DNA from: Flavobacteriales bacterium UBA1959
GTDB taxonomy: Bacteria > Bacteroidota > Bacteroidia > Flavobacteriales_D > Sanyastnellaceae
Length of the DNA stretch: 37,641 nt
Assembly: GCA_002336085.1 (NCBI GenBank)
Contig: DDEH01000006.1
Location: forward strand, 12,927 to 50,567
Reading direction: 5' to 3'
The notes under the pieces were generated by a model. That model worked only from the letters and a program-made list of their open reading frames with translations. It was not told the origin of the DNA and searched no databases. Shown one piece after another: positions 7,153 to 14,263 of this stretch; position 1 is the stretch's first letter; every line of letters starts with the position of its first letter. The translations under genes were made by a program, and so were the position numbers.

Positions 7153-7689
7153 GAGACTCGAATTCTGTAAATAGATGAGCTGCGCGCTGACCTTCCTTGG
7201 CAGGATTACCGTGCGATAGTGTTCTTCTGGGTTTTCTGACAGAGCCAGTTCATTTCCTTCCTCAAAGGCTTCTATGCTTGCCGGATCCGTTAAGCCGGGA
7301 CGCACTGCTAGCACTTTCAACATTTCGTCATCATACAAAGCAACATATTTGGGCACTTCAGGGCGTGGTCCAACGATGCTCATATCTCCTACCAGGATAT
7401 TCCATAGTTGGGGCAATTCATCTAGTTTTGATTGACGAAGCCAACGTCCAGAGCGTGTGATGCGTTTGTCCTCCTTCCCGAGAGTGATCGAGGGACCGGC
7501 GGCATTTTTATGCATGGAGCGAAATTTGAGCAAACGAAATGCACGGCCATTTTTCCCAACGCGTTCTTGCCGAAAGAAGGCGCCCCCTCTGGTTTCAAGA
7601 TGTACAATGACCATGATCACTCCAAAGAGAGGAGCGAGCAAAATCAGCGCCAAAAAGGAGCTCAAGGCATCAAAAATACGTTTAGTCAT
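7099..7689 (-). CDS. Bacterial sugar transferase (undecaprenyl-phosphate sugar-1-phosphate transferase)
   Basis: A 196-residue membrane enzyme of the WbaP/PglC family, which starts surface-glycan synthesis by moving a sugar-1-phosphate onto undecaprenyl phosphate. It has one N-terminal membrane segment (IFDALSSFLALILLAPLFGVIMVIV), then FFRQERVGKNGRAFRLLKFRSMH, the catalytic-type block SKLDELPQLWNILVGDMSIVGPRPEVPKYV, and RPGLTDPASI. It is the short monotopic form (PglC-like) without extra membrane segments. The ATG at 7689 overlaps the stop of the upstream aminotransferase gene by 8 nt, so the two are translationally coupled and probably supply one pathway. No other glycan genes are adjacent. 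Its 3' end overlaps the convergent gene by 54 nt. Confidence 0.9.
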   Translation of the reverse strand: MTKRIFDALSSFLALILLAPLFGVIMVIVHLETRGGAFFRQERVGKNGRAFRLLKFRSMHKNAAGPSITLGKEDKRITRSGRWLRQSKLDELPQLWNILVGDMSIVGPRPEVPKYVALYDDEMLKVLAVRPGLTDPASIEAFEEGNELALSENPEEHYRTVILPRKVSAQLIYLQNSSLLSDGRVIARTFLRIFKG

Positions 7690-8917
7690 TTCGTGGAAAC
7701 TCATCGATGAATTGCACACAGGATTCGACAACGTAGTTGATGTCGTCCAAGTTCATTTGTAGATGCAACGGCAGGCTAATTACTTCTCCAAAAGCCAGTT
7801 GACTGTTGGGATAATTCGATATGTCTTCTCCTCGATTTTTGTGGAGCGTGAGCAGCGGTAGGGGCATAAAATGGACATTGCTCGCAATTCCTCGCTCTTG
7901 CAAATGGCCCATCAATGCGTCGCGTTGGTTTGATTTGAACCCCGCTATTCGAATAGAAAACAGGTGGTAGGATGATTCCCTCCGATCATCGGATAGCGGG
8001 GGAGGGATGTACCAAGAATGTGGCGAGAATGCGGTGTGATATGCCTCAGCTAAGGATTTTCGTTGAAGCAGTTGCTGGCTGTATTTTTTCAATTGTGCTC
8101 TGCCCAGTGCGGCCTGAATGTCCGTCATGTTGCATTTATAACCAGCATGGATTACGTCGTAATTCCACTGCCCTGCTTTCGTTTTTTCGAGAGCACTTTT
8201 GGATTGTCCGTGCAGTGCCATTGTTCGAAACCAATGAGAAATATCCTCAGAATTAAATTCAGGAGGCAGTGCGAAGGTGAGCGCACCTCCCTCTGCCGTG
8301 GTGAGATTCTTGACGGCATGAAAACTAAATCCTGTGATATCGGCTTGCTGTCCGATTGGCACGCCACGAAATGTGGCTCCGAAGGAATGTGCCGCATCAG
8401 CAAGGAATAATGGCCGCCCTAGTTGTTTTTGAATCGGGGTGTTGGCTTCAAAGTCATTTGCGAGCGATGGGCTGTGAATCCAGCTCGAGATTGCATCATA
8501 GTCCACCGGCCATCCTCCGAGGTCCACTGGCATGATGACTTTGGTGTTGGGTGTCCAAGCGGCTTTGAGGCCGTCCAATGTGACAACCCGTTCAATTGGA
8601 TCTACATCGACGAGTACAGGACGCGCCCCGCAGTGGATGACAATATTGGCGGTGGCGGCATACGTCATCGCCGGCAGCAGTACGTCGTCCCCAGGTCCAA
8701 CACCGAACCAGCGCAATGCCAGCTCGCACGCTGTTGTCCAGCTAGAAAAGCACAACGTCTGGGATGTTCCAAGGAATGCGCTGAGTTCATGTTCAAAAGC
8801 GGCCAGTTCAGGTCCGGAAGTAATCCATCCAGAGCGCAGGACGCGCTCCACAGCTTTGATGGAATCTTCGTCGATTGGCGGCGGTGCGAAACCAATGGGC
8901 TTTCTCTGCTCATTCAT
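7682..8917 (-). CDS. DegT/DnrJ/EryC1/StrS-family sugar aminotransferase
   Basis: A 411-residue PLP-dependent enzyme that aminates nucleotide-linked keto sugars (PglE/ArnB/WecE group). The fold-type I signatures are present: GSGWITSGPELAAFE near residue 30, LLPAMTYAATANIV near 80-93, the cofactor-binding LADAAHSFGATF with Asp174 and His177, and the Schiff-base lysine Lys203 in FSFHAVKNLTTAEGG. The C-terminal half has the family's ...NVHFMPLPLL and HLQMNLDDINYVV. The gene is first in a two-gene unit with the sugar transferase, which suggests the two make an amino-sugar-headed lipid-linked glycan. PglC/PglE-type bacillosamine synthesis is an attractive model, but the acetyltransferase and dehydratase partners are not in the window. 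Confidence 0.92.
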   Translation of the reverse strand: MNEQRKPIGFAPPPIDEDSIKAVERVLRSGWITSGPELAAFEHELSAFLGTSQTLCFSSWTTACELALRWFGVGPGDDVLLPAMTYAATANIVIHCGARPVLVDVDPIERVVTLDGLKAAWTPNTKVIMPVDLGGWPVDYDAISSWIHSPSLANDFEANTPIQKQLGRPLFLADAAHSFGATFRGVPIGQQADITGFSFHAVKNLTTAEGGALTFALPPEFNSEDISHWFRTMALHGQSKSALEKTKAGQWNYDVIHAGYKCNMTDIQAALGRAQLKKYSQQLLQRKSLAEAYHTAFSPHSWYIPPPLSDDRRESSYHLFSIRIAGFKSNQRDALMGHLQERGIASNVHFMPLPLLTLHKNRGEDISNYPNSQLAFGEVISLPLHLQMNLDDINYVVESCVQFIDEFPRND

Positions 8918-8921
8918 GGAT

Positions 8922-8929
8922 GCAAATTA
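8922..8929 (-). promoter_or_regulatory. Putative -7 box of the aminotransferase gene
   Basis: On the minus strand TAATTTGC precedes the ATG at 8917 by 4 nt (ATCC). It is an imperfect TAnnTTTG match but keeps the same spacing as other starts in the window. Confidence 0.4.
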
Positions 8930-8995
8930 CGGGGAGAATGTCGCATGAAATGGAACCGAGGGGAAGGACCGGAAGCTAAGCGAGAGAAGTTTTTG

Positions 8996-9003
8996 TAGTT
9001 TCG
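8996..9003 (+). promoter_or_regulatory. Putative -7 box of the rhodanese gene
   Basis: TAGTTTCG lies 14 nt before the ATG at 9018, so the leader would be about 10 nt. It is one of the few boxes here that is not at the 3-7 nt leaderless spacing. Confidence 0.4.
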
Positions 9004-9017
9004 GGAAAAAATAACCC

Positions 9018-9332
9018 ATGTTTTTCGGACCAAAAGCGGATTTAACGCCATCAGAATTTATAGCGGCACTTAAGCAAAAAGGAGGACGGGTATTGGATTG
9101 CCGCACTGCGGAAGAGTGTGCGGAAGGAATTTTAGAGAATGCAGTTGAGGCAGATTGGATGGCTGGAGAAGTGCCGAAGGCGGTTGCACAGTGGGATAAA
9201 ACGGAAGCAGTTTTTTGCTACTGCCGATCAGGCGGACGAAGCGGGGCAGCAGCTGAATACCTGAGAGGGCAGGGATTTGAGGACGTTTATAACGTGGGTG
9301 GATACTCAGCGTTAAAGAATGTCAGCGATTGA
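9018..9332 (+). CDS. Single-domain rhodanese-like sulfurtransferase
   Basis: A 104-residue cytoplasmic protein consisting of one rhodanese domain. It has the entry motif VLDCRTAEECAEGILENAVEAD near residues 25-46, the active loop CRSGGRSG starting at Cys69, and the closing strand GFEDVYNVGGYSAL. A six-residue active loop and this length fit persulfide-carrying rhodaneses of the PspE/GlpE type. The physiological sulfur donor and acceptor are not indicated. With BshC and YtxJ it adds to the thiol chemistry encoded here, but no operon links them. Confidence 0.92.
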   Translation: MFFGPKADLTPSEFIAALKQKGGRVLDCRTAEECAEGILENAVEADWMAGEVPKAVAQWDKTEAVFCYCRSGGRSGAAAEYLRGQGFEDVYNVGGYSALKNVSD

Positions 9333-9363
9333 TTATGATTCTACTGGTCCAGTCCAGAAGCTA

Positions 9364-10239
9364 TTAGCGATCTAAATTTCGTTCAATGTTCGAACATGAA
9401 TCCCGCAACATTTGAAAGGAGGCAGGCGTGTGGATTTGGTGATGCGACAGATGGATTTTCGCGGCACCTATAATAAGTTCAGTTTCGATGTATACCGGCA
9501 ATCGACGGTGATCTGCAGTCATTAGTACCTTCATTTCGTCTCCTGGCTTGAATACGGTTCCATCAATGAGTGTGGGATGAAATTCCCAGCAATCCACCGA
9601 ATCTGGCCAAAGTGGCGATAGGTGCTTGGTTTCTCCTTCGAATTTTAAAGTGGTGGAATTGATCTCGCCATCGAGCAATAAATCCATCGCAATCACTTCA
9701 CCTCTTTCAAAGGAGGACCAAGGCAGTTGTCGGCACCAGTGAATGGCACTCATCACGTCCCTGAATTCCTCGCCGGATTCGGTGCGACAAATGGAATGAT
9801 TATCTAGTTCGTCATCGGAACAATTCAATTCCATACAATGGTCGGAGCTTCTATTGTAAATACGATTATACCGATGCCTGCCTTCACGACCGATCCGGCT
9901 AAAGGAAAACGGAATGAATGCTGGATCCGTAGTGCTCGAGTAGGTGCTATTGACGGGGTAAAACCAGTCCCAATGGGGTTTGGAAGTGCCCCAACCTCGG
10001 AAATCCCACTGCTTCGTTACAGCATCTTTCACCTCTTTTGCGCTGAAGACGACTTCGCCTACTTCCAAGAAAATGGGGCCCCACTCATAGGTCACCTCGT
10101 AATGCAATGCTTCTCCCACAACCGGAGCTTCACTGGATTCCGATTGTCCAAGAAGAGCAGAAGAAATTAGAGAGTAGGAGACGAAAAAAAAGGTCCTGCA
10201 TCGCAGGACCTTTGAGTTTATGAAGCTCGAAGCATTCAT
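9364..10239 (-). CDS. DUF3108 family periplasmic/secreted protein
   Basis: A 291-residue protein with the DUF3108 pattern: LHYEVTYEWGPIFLEVGEVVFSAKEV at the start of the mature domain, FRGWGTSKPHWDWFYPVNSTYSSTTDPAFIPFSFSRIGREG in the middle, and a C-terminal ...FKPGDEMKVLMTADHRRLPVYIETELIIGAAKIHL. Members are exported beta-rich proteins of unknown function. I choose ATG 10239, 10 nt after the stop of the DUF1573 gene; an upstream start at 10281 would overlap that gene. This start gives a plausible signal peptide (TFFFVSYSLISSALLGQ). The codons for residues 9-17 are a perfect terminator hairpin, described separately, so readthrough or translation must control expression. Confidence 0.75.
   Translation of the reverse strand: MNASSFINSKVLRCRTFFFVSYSLISSALLGQSESSEAPVVGEALHYEVTYEWGPIFLEVGEVVFSAKEVKDAVTKQWDFRGWGTSKPHWDWFYPVNSTYSSTTDPAFIPFSFSRIGREGRHRYNRIYNRSSDHCMELNCSDDELDNHSICRTESGEEFRDVMSAIHWCRQLPWSSFERGEVIAMDLLLDGEINSTTLKFEGETKHLSPLWPDSVDCWEFHPTLIDGTVFKPGDEMKVLMTADHRRLPVYIETELIIGAAKIHLSHHQIHTPASFQMLRDSCSNIERNLDR
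10184..10213 (-). terminator. Perfect intrinsic-terminator hairpin inside the DUF3108 signal-peptide codons
   Basis: On the minus strand AAAGGTCCTGC (10213-10203) pairs with GCAGGACCTTT (10199-10189) around a 3-nt loop, an 11-bp uninterrupted stem with eight T in a row at 10191-10184. This is a textbook Rho-independent terminator. It lies 37-66 nt after the DUF1573 stop and inside the open reading frame of the downstream gene, where it encodes SKVLRCRTF. Confidence 0.85.
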
Positions 10240-10249
10240 TGAGTGGGGG

Positions 10250-10771
10250 TTATCCTTCAATCGGAGGATTGACAAACGCATTGATGGTCAAAAACGTCTG
10301 ACCGGGGTCAGTATTGGCGTTGATGGTCACCTTCTTTGTTTGTTTGTTCTTCTTGCCTTTGGAGTTGAACTTGACTTCAATCTGTCCTTTTTCTCCAGGA
10401 GCAATAGGCTCTTTTGGACATTTAGGCACGGTGCAACCGCATGACCCTTTGCATTTGTCGAGAAGCAAAGGCTCGCTGCCCGTGTTTGTGAATTCGAACA
10501 TATGGGTGGCCGACGCACCTGCTTCCAACGTACCAAAATCGTGCTCATAAGACGCAAATGTCATTGTGGTAGTGGGGCCTGCAGGTGGGGCTGATTGCTG
10601 CTTCGCTGGGTCGAAATTGTTCGTTTGCCCAGGGCTCGTATTCACAGGAAGATCTTGTGAATCTTGCGTGGAAGTTGCAGGCCGAGAAATGGCTTTGTCT
10701 GTGCTTTGATTTTCTGTGCATCCGAATGCTAAAAATACCAGGCCGCAGGACAGGATGTGTTTGACGTTCAT
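10250..10771 (-). CDS. DUF1573 domain lipoprotein
   Basis: A 173-residue protein with a lipoprotein-type signal (hydrophobic LSCGLVFLAFG, Cys18 as lipidation site; the -2 Phe is unusual). A low-complexity Ser/Thr/Gln/Pro linker runs to about residue 70, then a single DUF1573 immunoglobulin-like domain: YEHDFGTLEAGASATHMFEFTNTGSEPLLLDKCKGSCGCTVPKCPKEPIAPGEKGQIEVKFNSKGK. The Cys pattern K-G-S-C-G-C-T-x-x-x-C is typical of the family, common and abundant in Bacteroidota envelopes, with no settled function. A TAATTTTA box (minus strand, 10802-10795) about 23 nt before the ATG may give it its own promoter, 35 nt after the protease gene. Confidence 0.85.
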   Translation of the reverse strand: MNVKHILSCGLVFLAFGCTENQSTDKAISRPATSTQDSQDLPVNTSPGQTNNFDPAKQQSAPPAGPTTTMTFASYEHDFGTLEAGASATHMFEFTNTGSEPLLLDKCKGSCGCTVPKCPKEPIAPGEKGQIEVKFNSKGKKNKQTKKVTINANTDPGQTFLTINAFVNPPIEG

Positions 10772-10806
10772 GGGTGTCTACTTGTTTTTTAGTGTAAAAT
10801 TACAAT

Positions 10807-12456
10807 TCAAAAGGTATCGTGAGCAAGGTTTGCCTTTTCAAAAGAGCCGTCTTCTAGGATAGTAACCGCTTTTTGTAGTGATTCGTTCAATCCTGAAATG
10901 ACACGGTAAAAAGTGCTTTGCTGCATTAGATTTCGACCAATCATCGCTTTCAATCGGAGTGTAATCGCATCACCTGATTTCCCCCAGTCTTCTGCTGTCC
11001 ACTCGATGCCCTCGGCTGCAACGAATGCTTGAAACTGAGCGCTCGTGGCTTCGTCCACATTGAAATTCGCAACGAAATCATTCTCGTCGGAGTATGTTGA
11101 TTCCAATTCTTGACGGATGGAGTCGACATAAGTCAATGCAAAGCGGCTGTCCAAGCCTTTTCGAAGGATGCTTGAAAAATAGGCGGAATTATCGGTGGTA
11201 TCAAGGGGCACAAAAACGTCGGGAAGAATACCGCCGCCGCCGTATACGGTGCGTCCCATTAATCGGGTGGAGTGCTTCAGACTATCGGGCAATTCCAAGC
11301 TGTCCATGCTCATCAATTCACCGGATGCGAACCGTTCATACTTTTCCTTTCTGTATTCCTCTACACCTCCTTCATATGATTTTTGAATGCAACGACCCGC
11401 AGGGGTGTAGTACTTCTGTACCGTGAGTCGAACGGCACTATCGTCTGTGAGTCTCACTGGGCGCTGCACGAGACCCTTACCAAAGCTTCTGCGACCCACG
11501 ACAAGACCGCGGTCCCAATCCTGAACTGCACCAGAAACAATTTCGGAAGCGGAGGCCGATCCTTGATCGATCAACACAACGAGCCTTCCCTTTTCAAAGC
11601 GACCGGGAATACGTGCATTGGTATTTTCTCTGGGAAAAGAGCGTCCTTCTGTGTAGACCAGCAATTTGTCTTCGGAAAGAAATTCATCGGCCATCTGGAT
11701 GGCTGTGCGGAGCATTCCGCCCCCGTTTCCTTGCAAATCAAGGATGAGGTCCTGCATTCCAGCTCGCTTTAACTGTGCGAAAGCGCTGTACATCTCTGTC
11801 ATCGTGGTCTTCGCAAAGCGGTTGACTTTGATGTAGCCAATTTCGGGAGTGACCATGAATGAAGCGTCCACAGAATAAATAGGGATTTTATCCCGGATGA
11901 TTTCAAAGATGATCAACTCCAAATCATTCCCGCGTTTGATGCCAACCGTGACCAAGGTTCCTTTGGGTCCTTTGAGCAAGCGCTGAACATCCTTGTTGGT
12001 CACACCTGTTCCTGCCACGACCTCGCCGTCGACCGTCACAATGCGATCGCCAGCCATGATTCCAAGTTTTTCAGAGGGGCCACCCGAGATGGGCGAAACC
12101 ACCATAATTGTATCACGAAAAATGTTGAATTGAATGCCAACACCTTCGAAGTTCCCGTTCAAGGGTTCATCAGCGGCTTGAAGCTCTTCTGCGGGTATGT
12201 AAACGGAGTGAGGATCCATTTCCTCGAGCATTTTTACAATCGCCGTCTCCACAAGAGATTCCAAATCCACATCCTCCACATAAAGGTTTTCAATGTGGTA
12301 AAGCAGTGCATTAAGCTTGTTGCCTTGATTCTCCCAACTCCCCGTTTCAGAGGCTGTATTGGTCTGTGCTACAGCGCTTATAACGCCACCACCTATTAAG
12401 GCCAAAGCAACAAACAACTGCTGCGTTTTTATTCGTTTGGTTCTTCGCATTTTCAT
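10807..12456 (-). CDS. S41-family C-terminal processing protease (CtpA-like)
   Basis: A 549-residue exported serine protease. After an N-terminal membrane/signal segment (LFVALALIGGGVISAVAQT) comes a helical region, a PDZ domain (GVGIQFNIFRDTIMVVSPISGGPSEKLGIMAGDRIVTVDGEVV) and the S41 catalytic domain. The nucleophile lies in DQGSASASEIVSGA (Ser near residue 301) and the general-base lysine in SFGKGLVQ about 25 residues later. A C-terminal helical extension of some 150 residues is usual for Bacteroidota members. Such proteases trim periplasmic proteins at their C-termini. Candidate starts are ATGs at 12462, 12456 and 12450. I prefer 12456 because TACCTTGA (12469-12462) would overlap the first. 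It is divergent from the trypsin-like gene. Confidence 0.92.
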   Translation of the reverse strand: MKMRRTKRIKTQQLFVALALIGGGVISAVAQTNTASETGSWENQGNKLNALLYHIENLYVEDVDLESLVETAIVKMLEEMDPHSVYIPAEELQAADEPLNGNFEGVGIQFNIFRDTIMVVSPISGGPSEKLGIMAGDRIVTVDGEVVAGTGVTNKDVQRLLKGPKGTLVTVGIKRGNDLELIIFEIIRDKIPIYSVDASFMVTPEIGYIKVNRFAKTTMTEMYSAFAQLKRAGMQDLILDLQGNGGGMLRTAIQMADEFLSEDKLLVYTEGRSFPRENTNARIPGRFEKGRLVVLIDQGSASASEIVSGAVQDWDRGLVVGRRSFGKGLVQRPVRLTDDSAVRLTVQKYYTPAGRCIQKSYEGGVEEYRKEKYERFASGELMSMDSLELPDSLKHSTRLMGRTVYGGGGILPDVFVPLDTTDNSAYFSSILRKGLDSRFALTYVDSIRQELESTYSDENDFVANFNVDEATSAQFQAFVAAEGIEWTAEDWGKSGDAITLRLKAMIGRNLMQQSTFYRVISGLNESLQKAVTILEDGSFEKANLAHDTF

Positions 12457-12516
12457 CGACATCAAGGTACCGCACATAGGCGTTCTCCCCAATATTGTTG
12501 CCCCAATTTTACCCAA

Positions 12517-12545
12517 TTGATTTGGCGCAAAACTTTTTAACTTTG
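12517..12545 (+). promoter_or_regulatory. Consensus Bacteroidota promoter of the trypsin-like gene
   Basis: TTG at 12517-12519, an 18-nt spacer and TAACTTTG at 12538-12545 match the flavobacterial TTG-N17-23-TAnnTTTG consensus perfectly. The ATG follows after 5 nt, so a leaderless message is expected. This is the best promoter in the window. Confidence 0.65.
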
Positions 12546-12550
12546 GTTCC

Positions 12551-14242
12551 ATGAGAAATTGGACAGCGGGTGCGGGCATAGTTTTGATGCTTTTGACCTT
12601 TCAGACTGCAGTTAGCGGACAGTCCGCGCTGAATGGAACGTCGGAAGTGTTCATTCAATCGCCAAACGTAGAACAATTGTGGTTGCGTGCTTTTTGGCAC
12701 GAACAACACACTGGAAAGACGATGCAAGGCGAGATTTTATCTGCCGATTGGGACTTCTTTGAAGAGGCATCTTTGCACATAGAAGATGCGACTGAGCATT
12801 GGAGTTTGCGGGTAAAGGTGGAGAATGCACCCGCCCTCTGCATTTATTTCGATGCATTTCATCTCCCTGTTGGTGGTCAATTGTCCTTTCGTTCAGAGGC
12901 AAATCGTTTTTCAGAGGACTTTGTGGAAGGTCCGGTAGACTTCACAGAAAACAATGACCACGGGCGTTGGGTCAGTGGTGAGATTCCCGGCGAGGAAGTG
13001 GTCGTCGTCTATTCTCAGCCGGTCGGAACAGTGAGTAATCCTGAATTGCACATTTCAGGTGTGGGGTATTTCTTTCGCATGCTTTGGCTGGATGGAGAAT
13101 ACGATTTGCTTGCAGAAAGCAACCGAGGCTCTGACCCGTGTCAAGTGGATGTGATGTGTCCAGAAGGAAATGACTGGCAGTGCCAGCGTGATGCCGTCGT
13201 GCGATTAAGAATATCGATGGGGGGAGGTATTTATTTGTGTTCGGGTGCCATGGTCAACAATACAGCGTTGGATTGCAGGCAATTGCTCTTGAGTTCTTTT
13301 CACTGTGCGGATGACATGTCGGAATCTGATTGGGGATTTTTAAAAGTCCGCTTCAACTATGAATACTTTGACTGTGACGGGACATCAAGTTTTAATTCGC
13401 ATACGCGCACAGGTGTTTATTTTTTGACATCATCGGACGATATATCTGCCGGGGGAAACATCAATGGTTCTGATTTTCTCTTGATGGAAGTAGAGGATCC
13501 TGTATTTGATTCATGGACTCCATTCTATGCGGGATGGGACGTGTCTGGATCAGTATCTACATCTGGTGTGGGCATTCACCACCCATCGGGCGATCGAAAG
13601 AAAATCTCAACGTTTACGAGCAATCTAGCCAACAGCAGCGCCTATTTTCCAGGAGCCCATTGGCGCGTTTATTGGGAAGAAACGTTGACCAATCATGGAG
13701 TGACTGAGGGCGGATCATCCGGTTCTCCTTTGTTTGATGAAGATGGCCGTATCGTAGGGACCCTTACGGGCGGAGCTTCGTTTTGTGATTCACCCAATGC
13801 CCCTGATTATTATGGGAAAATGAGTTTTCATTGGGATGGAAACAATCCGATTTCAGACGATGAGAAATTGGAATACTTCCTCGATCCTTCGGGAACGGGA
13901 CAACTTGTTTTGGATGGAAGCTACGTCACCGAAGAAGAGAGTCCTTGCGCTGAACAGTCGGTCTGTGGGGTTGTGGACGTGGAGGAATTATGGTTAATTG
14001 AGAACGAATGGAGATTGCGTCCAAATCCTGCACAGGATCAGTTGTTCATTGATTGGTCGGGTGAAATTTTGGCTGCGGAGTTGCACATTTTTGATGCTGC
14101 TGGTCGCAAGGTGATGATGCGCAATGTTCGAAACATGTCTACACCTTCTGTCTCCGTTGCGGGTTTGGAAACTGGCATGTACTACTTGACGATATATACC
14201 GAGGGAGGAGCGGCCGCTACGCGCAAGTTTCTCATCGAGTAA
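12551..14242 (+). CDS. Secreted trypsin-like serine protease with type A T9SS sorting domain
   Basis: A 563-residue protein secreted by the type IX system, resembling lysyl-endopeptidase-like proteases. It has a signal peptide (GIVLMLLTFQTAVSGQ), a pro-region to about residue 195, and an S1-fold domain with all catalytic residues: His in LLSSFHCADD, Asp in NGSDFLLMEV, Ser in TEGGSSGSPLFD. Cys-rich segments (CQVDVMCPEGNDWQC) suggest disulfides. The last 75 residues (LRPNPAQDQLFIDW ... LHIFDAAGRKVM ... GLETGMYYLTIYTEGG...RKFLIE) are a classic type A T9SS C-terminal domain, removed or anchored during outer-membrane translocation. It stands alone, convergent with mutS2 by 21 nt. Cleavage specificity is not certain from sequence. 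Confidence 0.92.
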   Translation: MRNWTAGAGIVLMLLTFQTAVSGQSALNGTSEVFIQSPNVEQLWLRAFWHEQHTGKTMQGEILSADWDFFEEASLHIEDATEHWSLRVKVENAPALCIYFDAFHLPVGGQLSFRSEANRFSEDFVEGPVDFTENNDHGRWVSGEIPGEEVVVVYSQPVGTVSNPELHISGVGYFFRMLWLDGEYDLLAESNRGSDPCQVDVMCPEGNDWQCQRDAVVRLRISMGGGIYLCSGAMVNNTALDCRQLLLSSFHCADDMSESDWGFLKVRFNYEYFDCDGTSSFNSHTRTGVYFLTSSDDISAGGNINGSDFLLMEVEDPVFDSWTPFYAGWDVSGSVSTSGVGIHHPSGDRKKISTFTSNLANSSAYFPGAHWRVYWEETLTNHGVTEGGSSGSPLFDEDGRIVGTLTGGASFCDSPNAPDYYGKMSFHWDGNNPISDDEKLEYFLDPSGTGQLVLDGSYVTEEESPCAEQSVCGVVDVEELWLIENEWRLRPNPAQDQLFIDWSGEILAAELHIFDAAGRKVMMRNVRNMSTPSVSVAGLETGMYYLTIYTEGGAAATRKFLIE

Positions 14243-14263
14243 ACTCACGTCTTCAGGTTCGAT

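Noticed and set aside
8423..8998. 191-codon open frame opposite the aminotransferase gene
   Set aside because: Composition (many Cys, Arg, Trp) is typical of an antisense shadow and it overlaps firm aminotransferase motifs.
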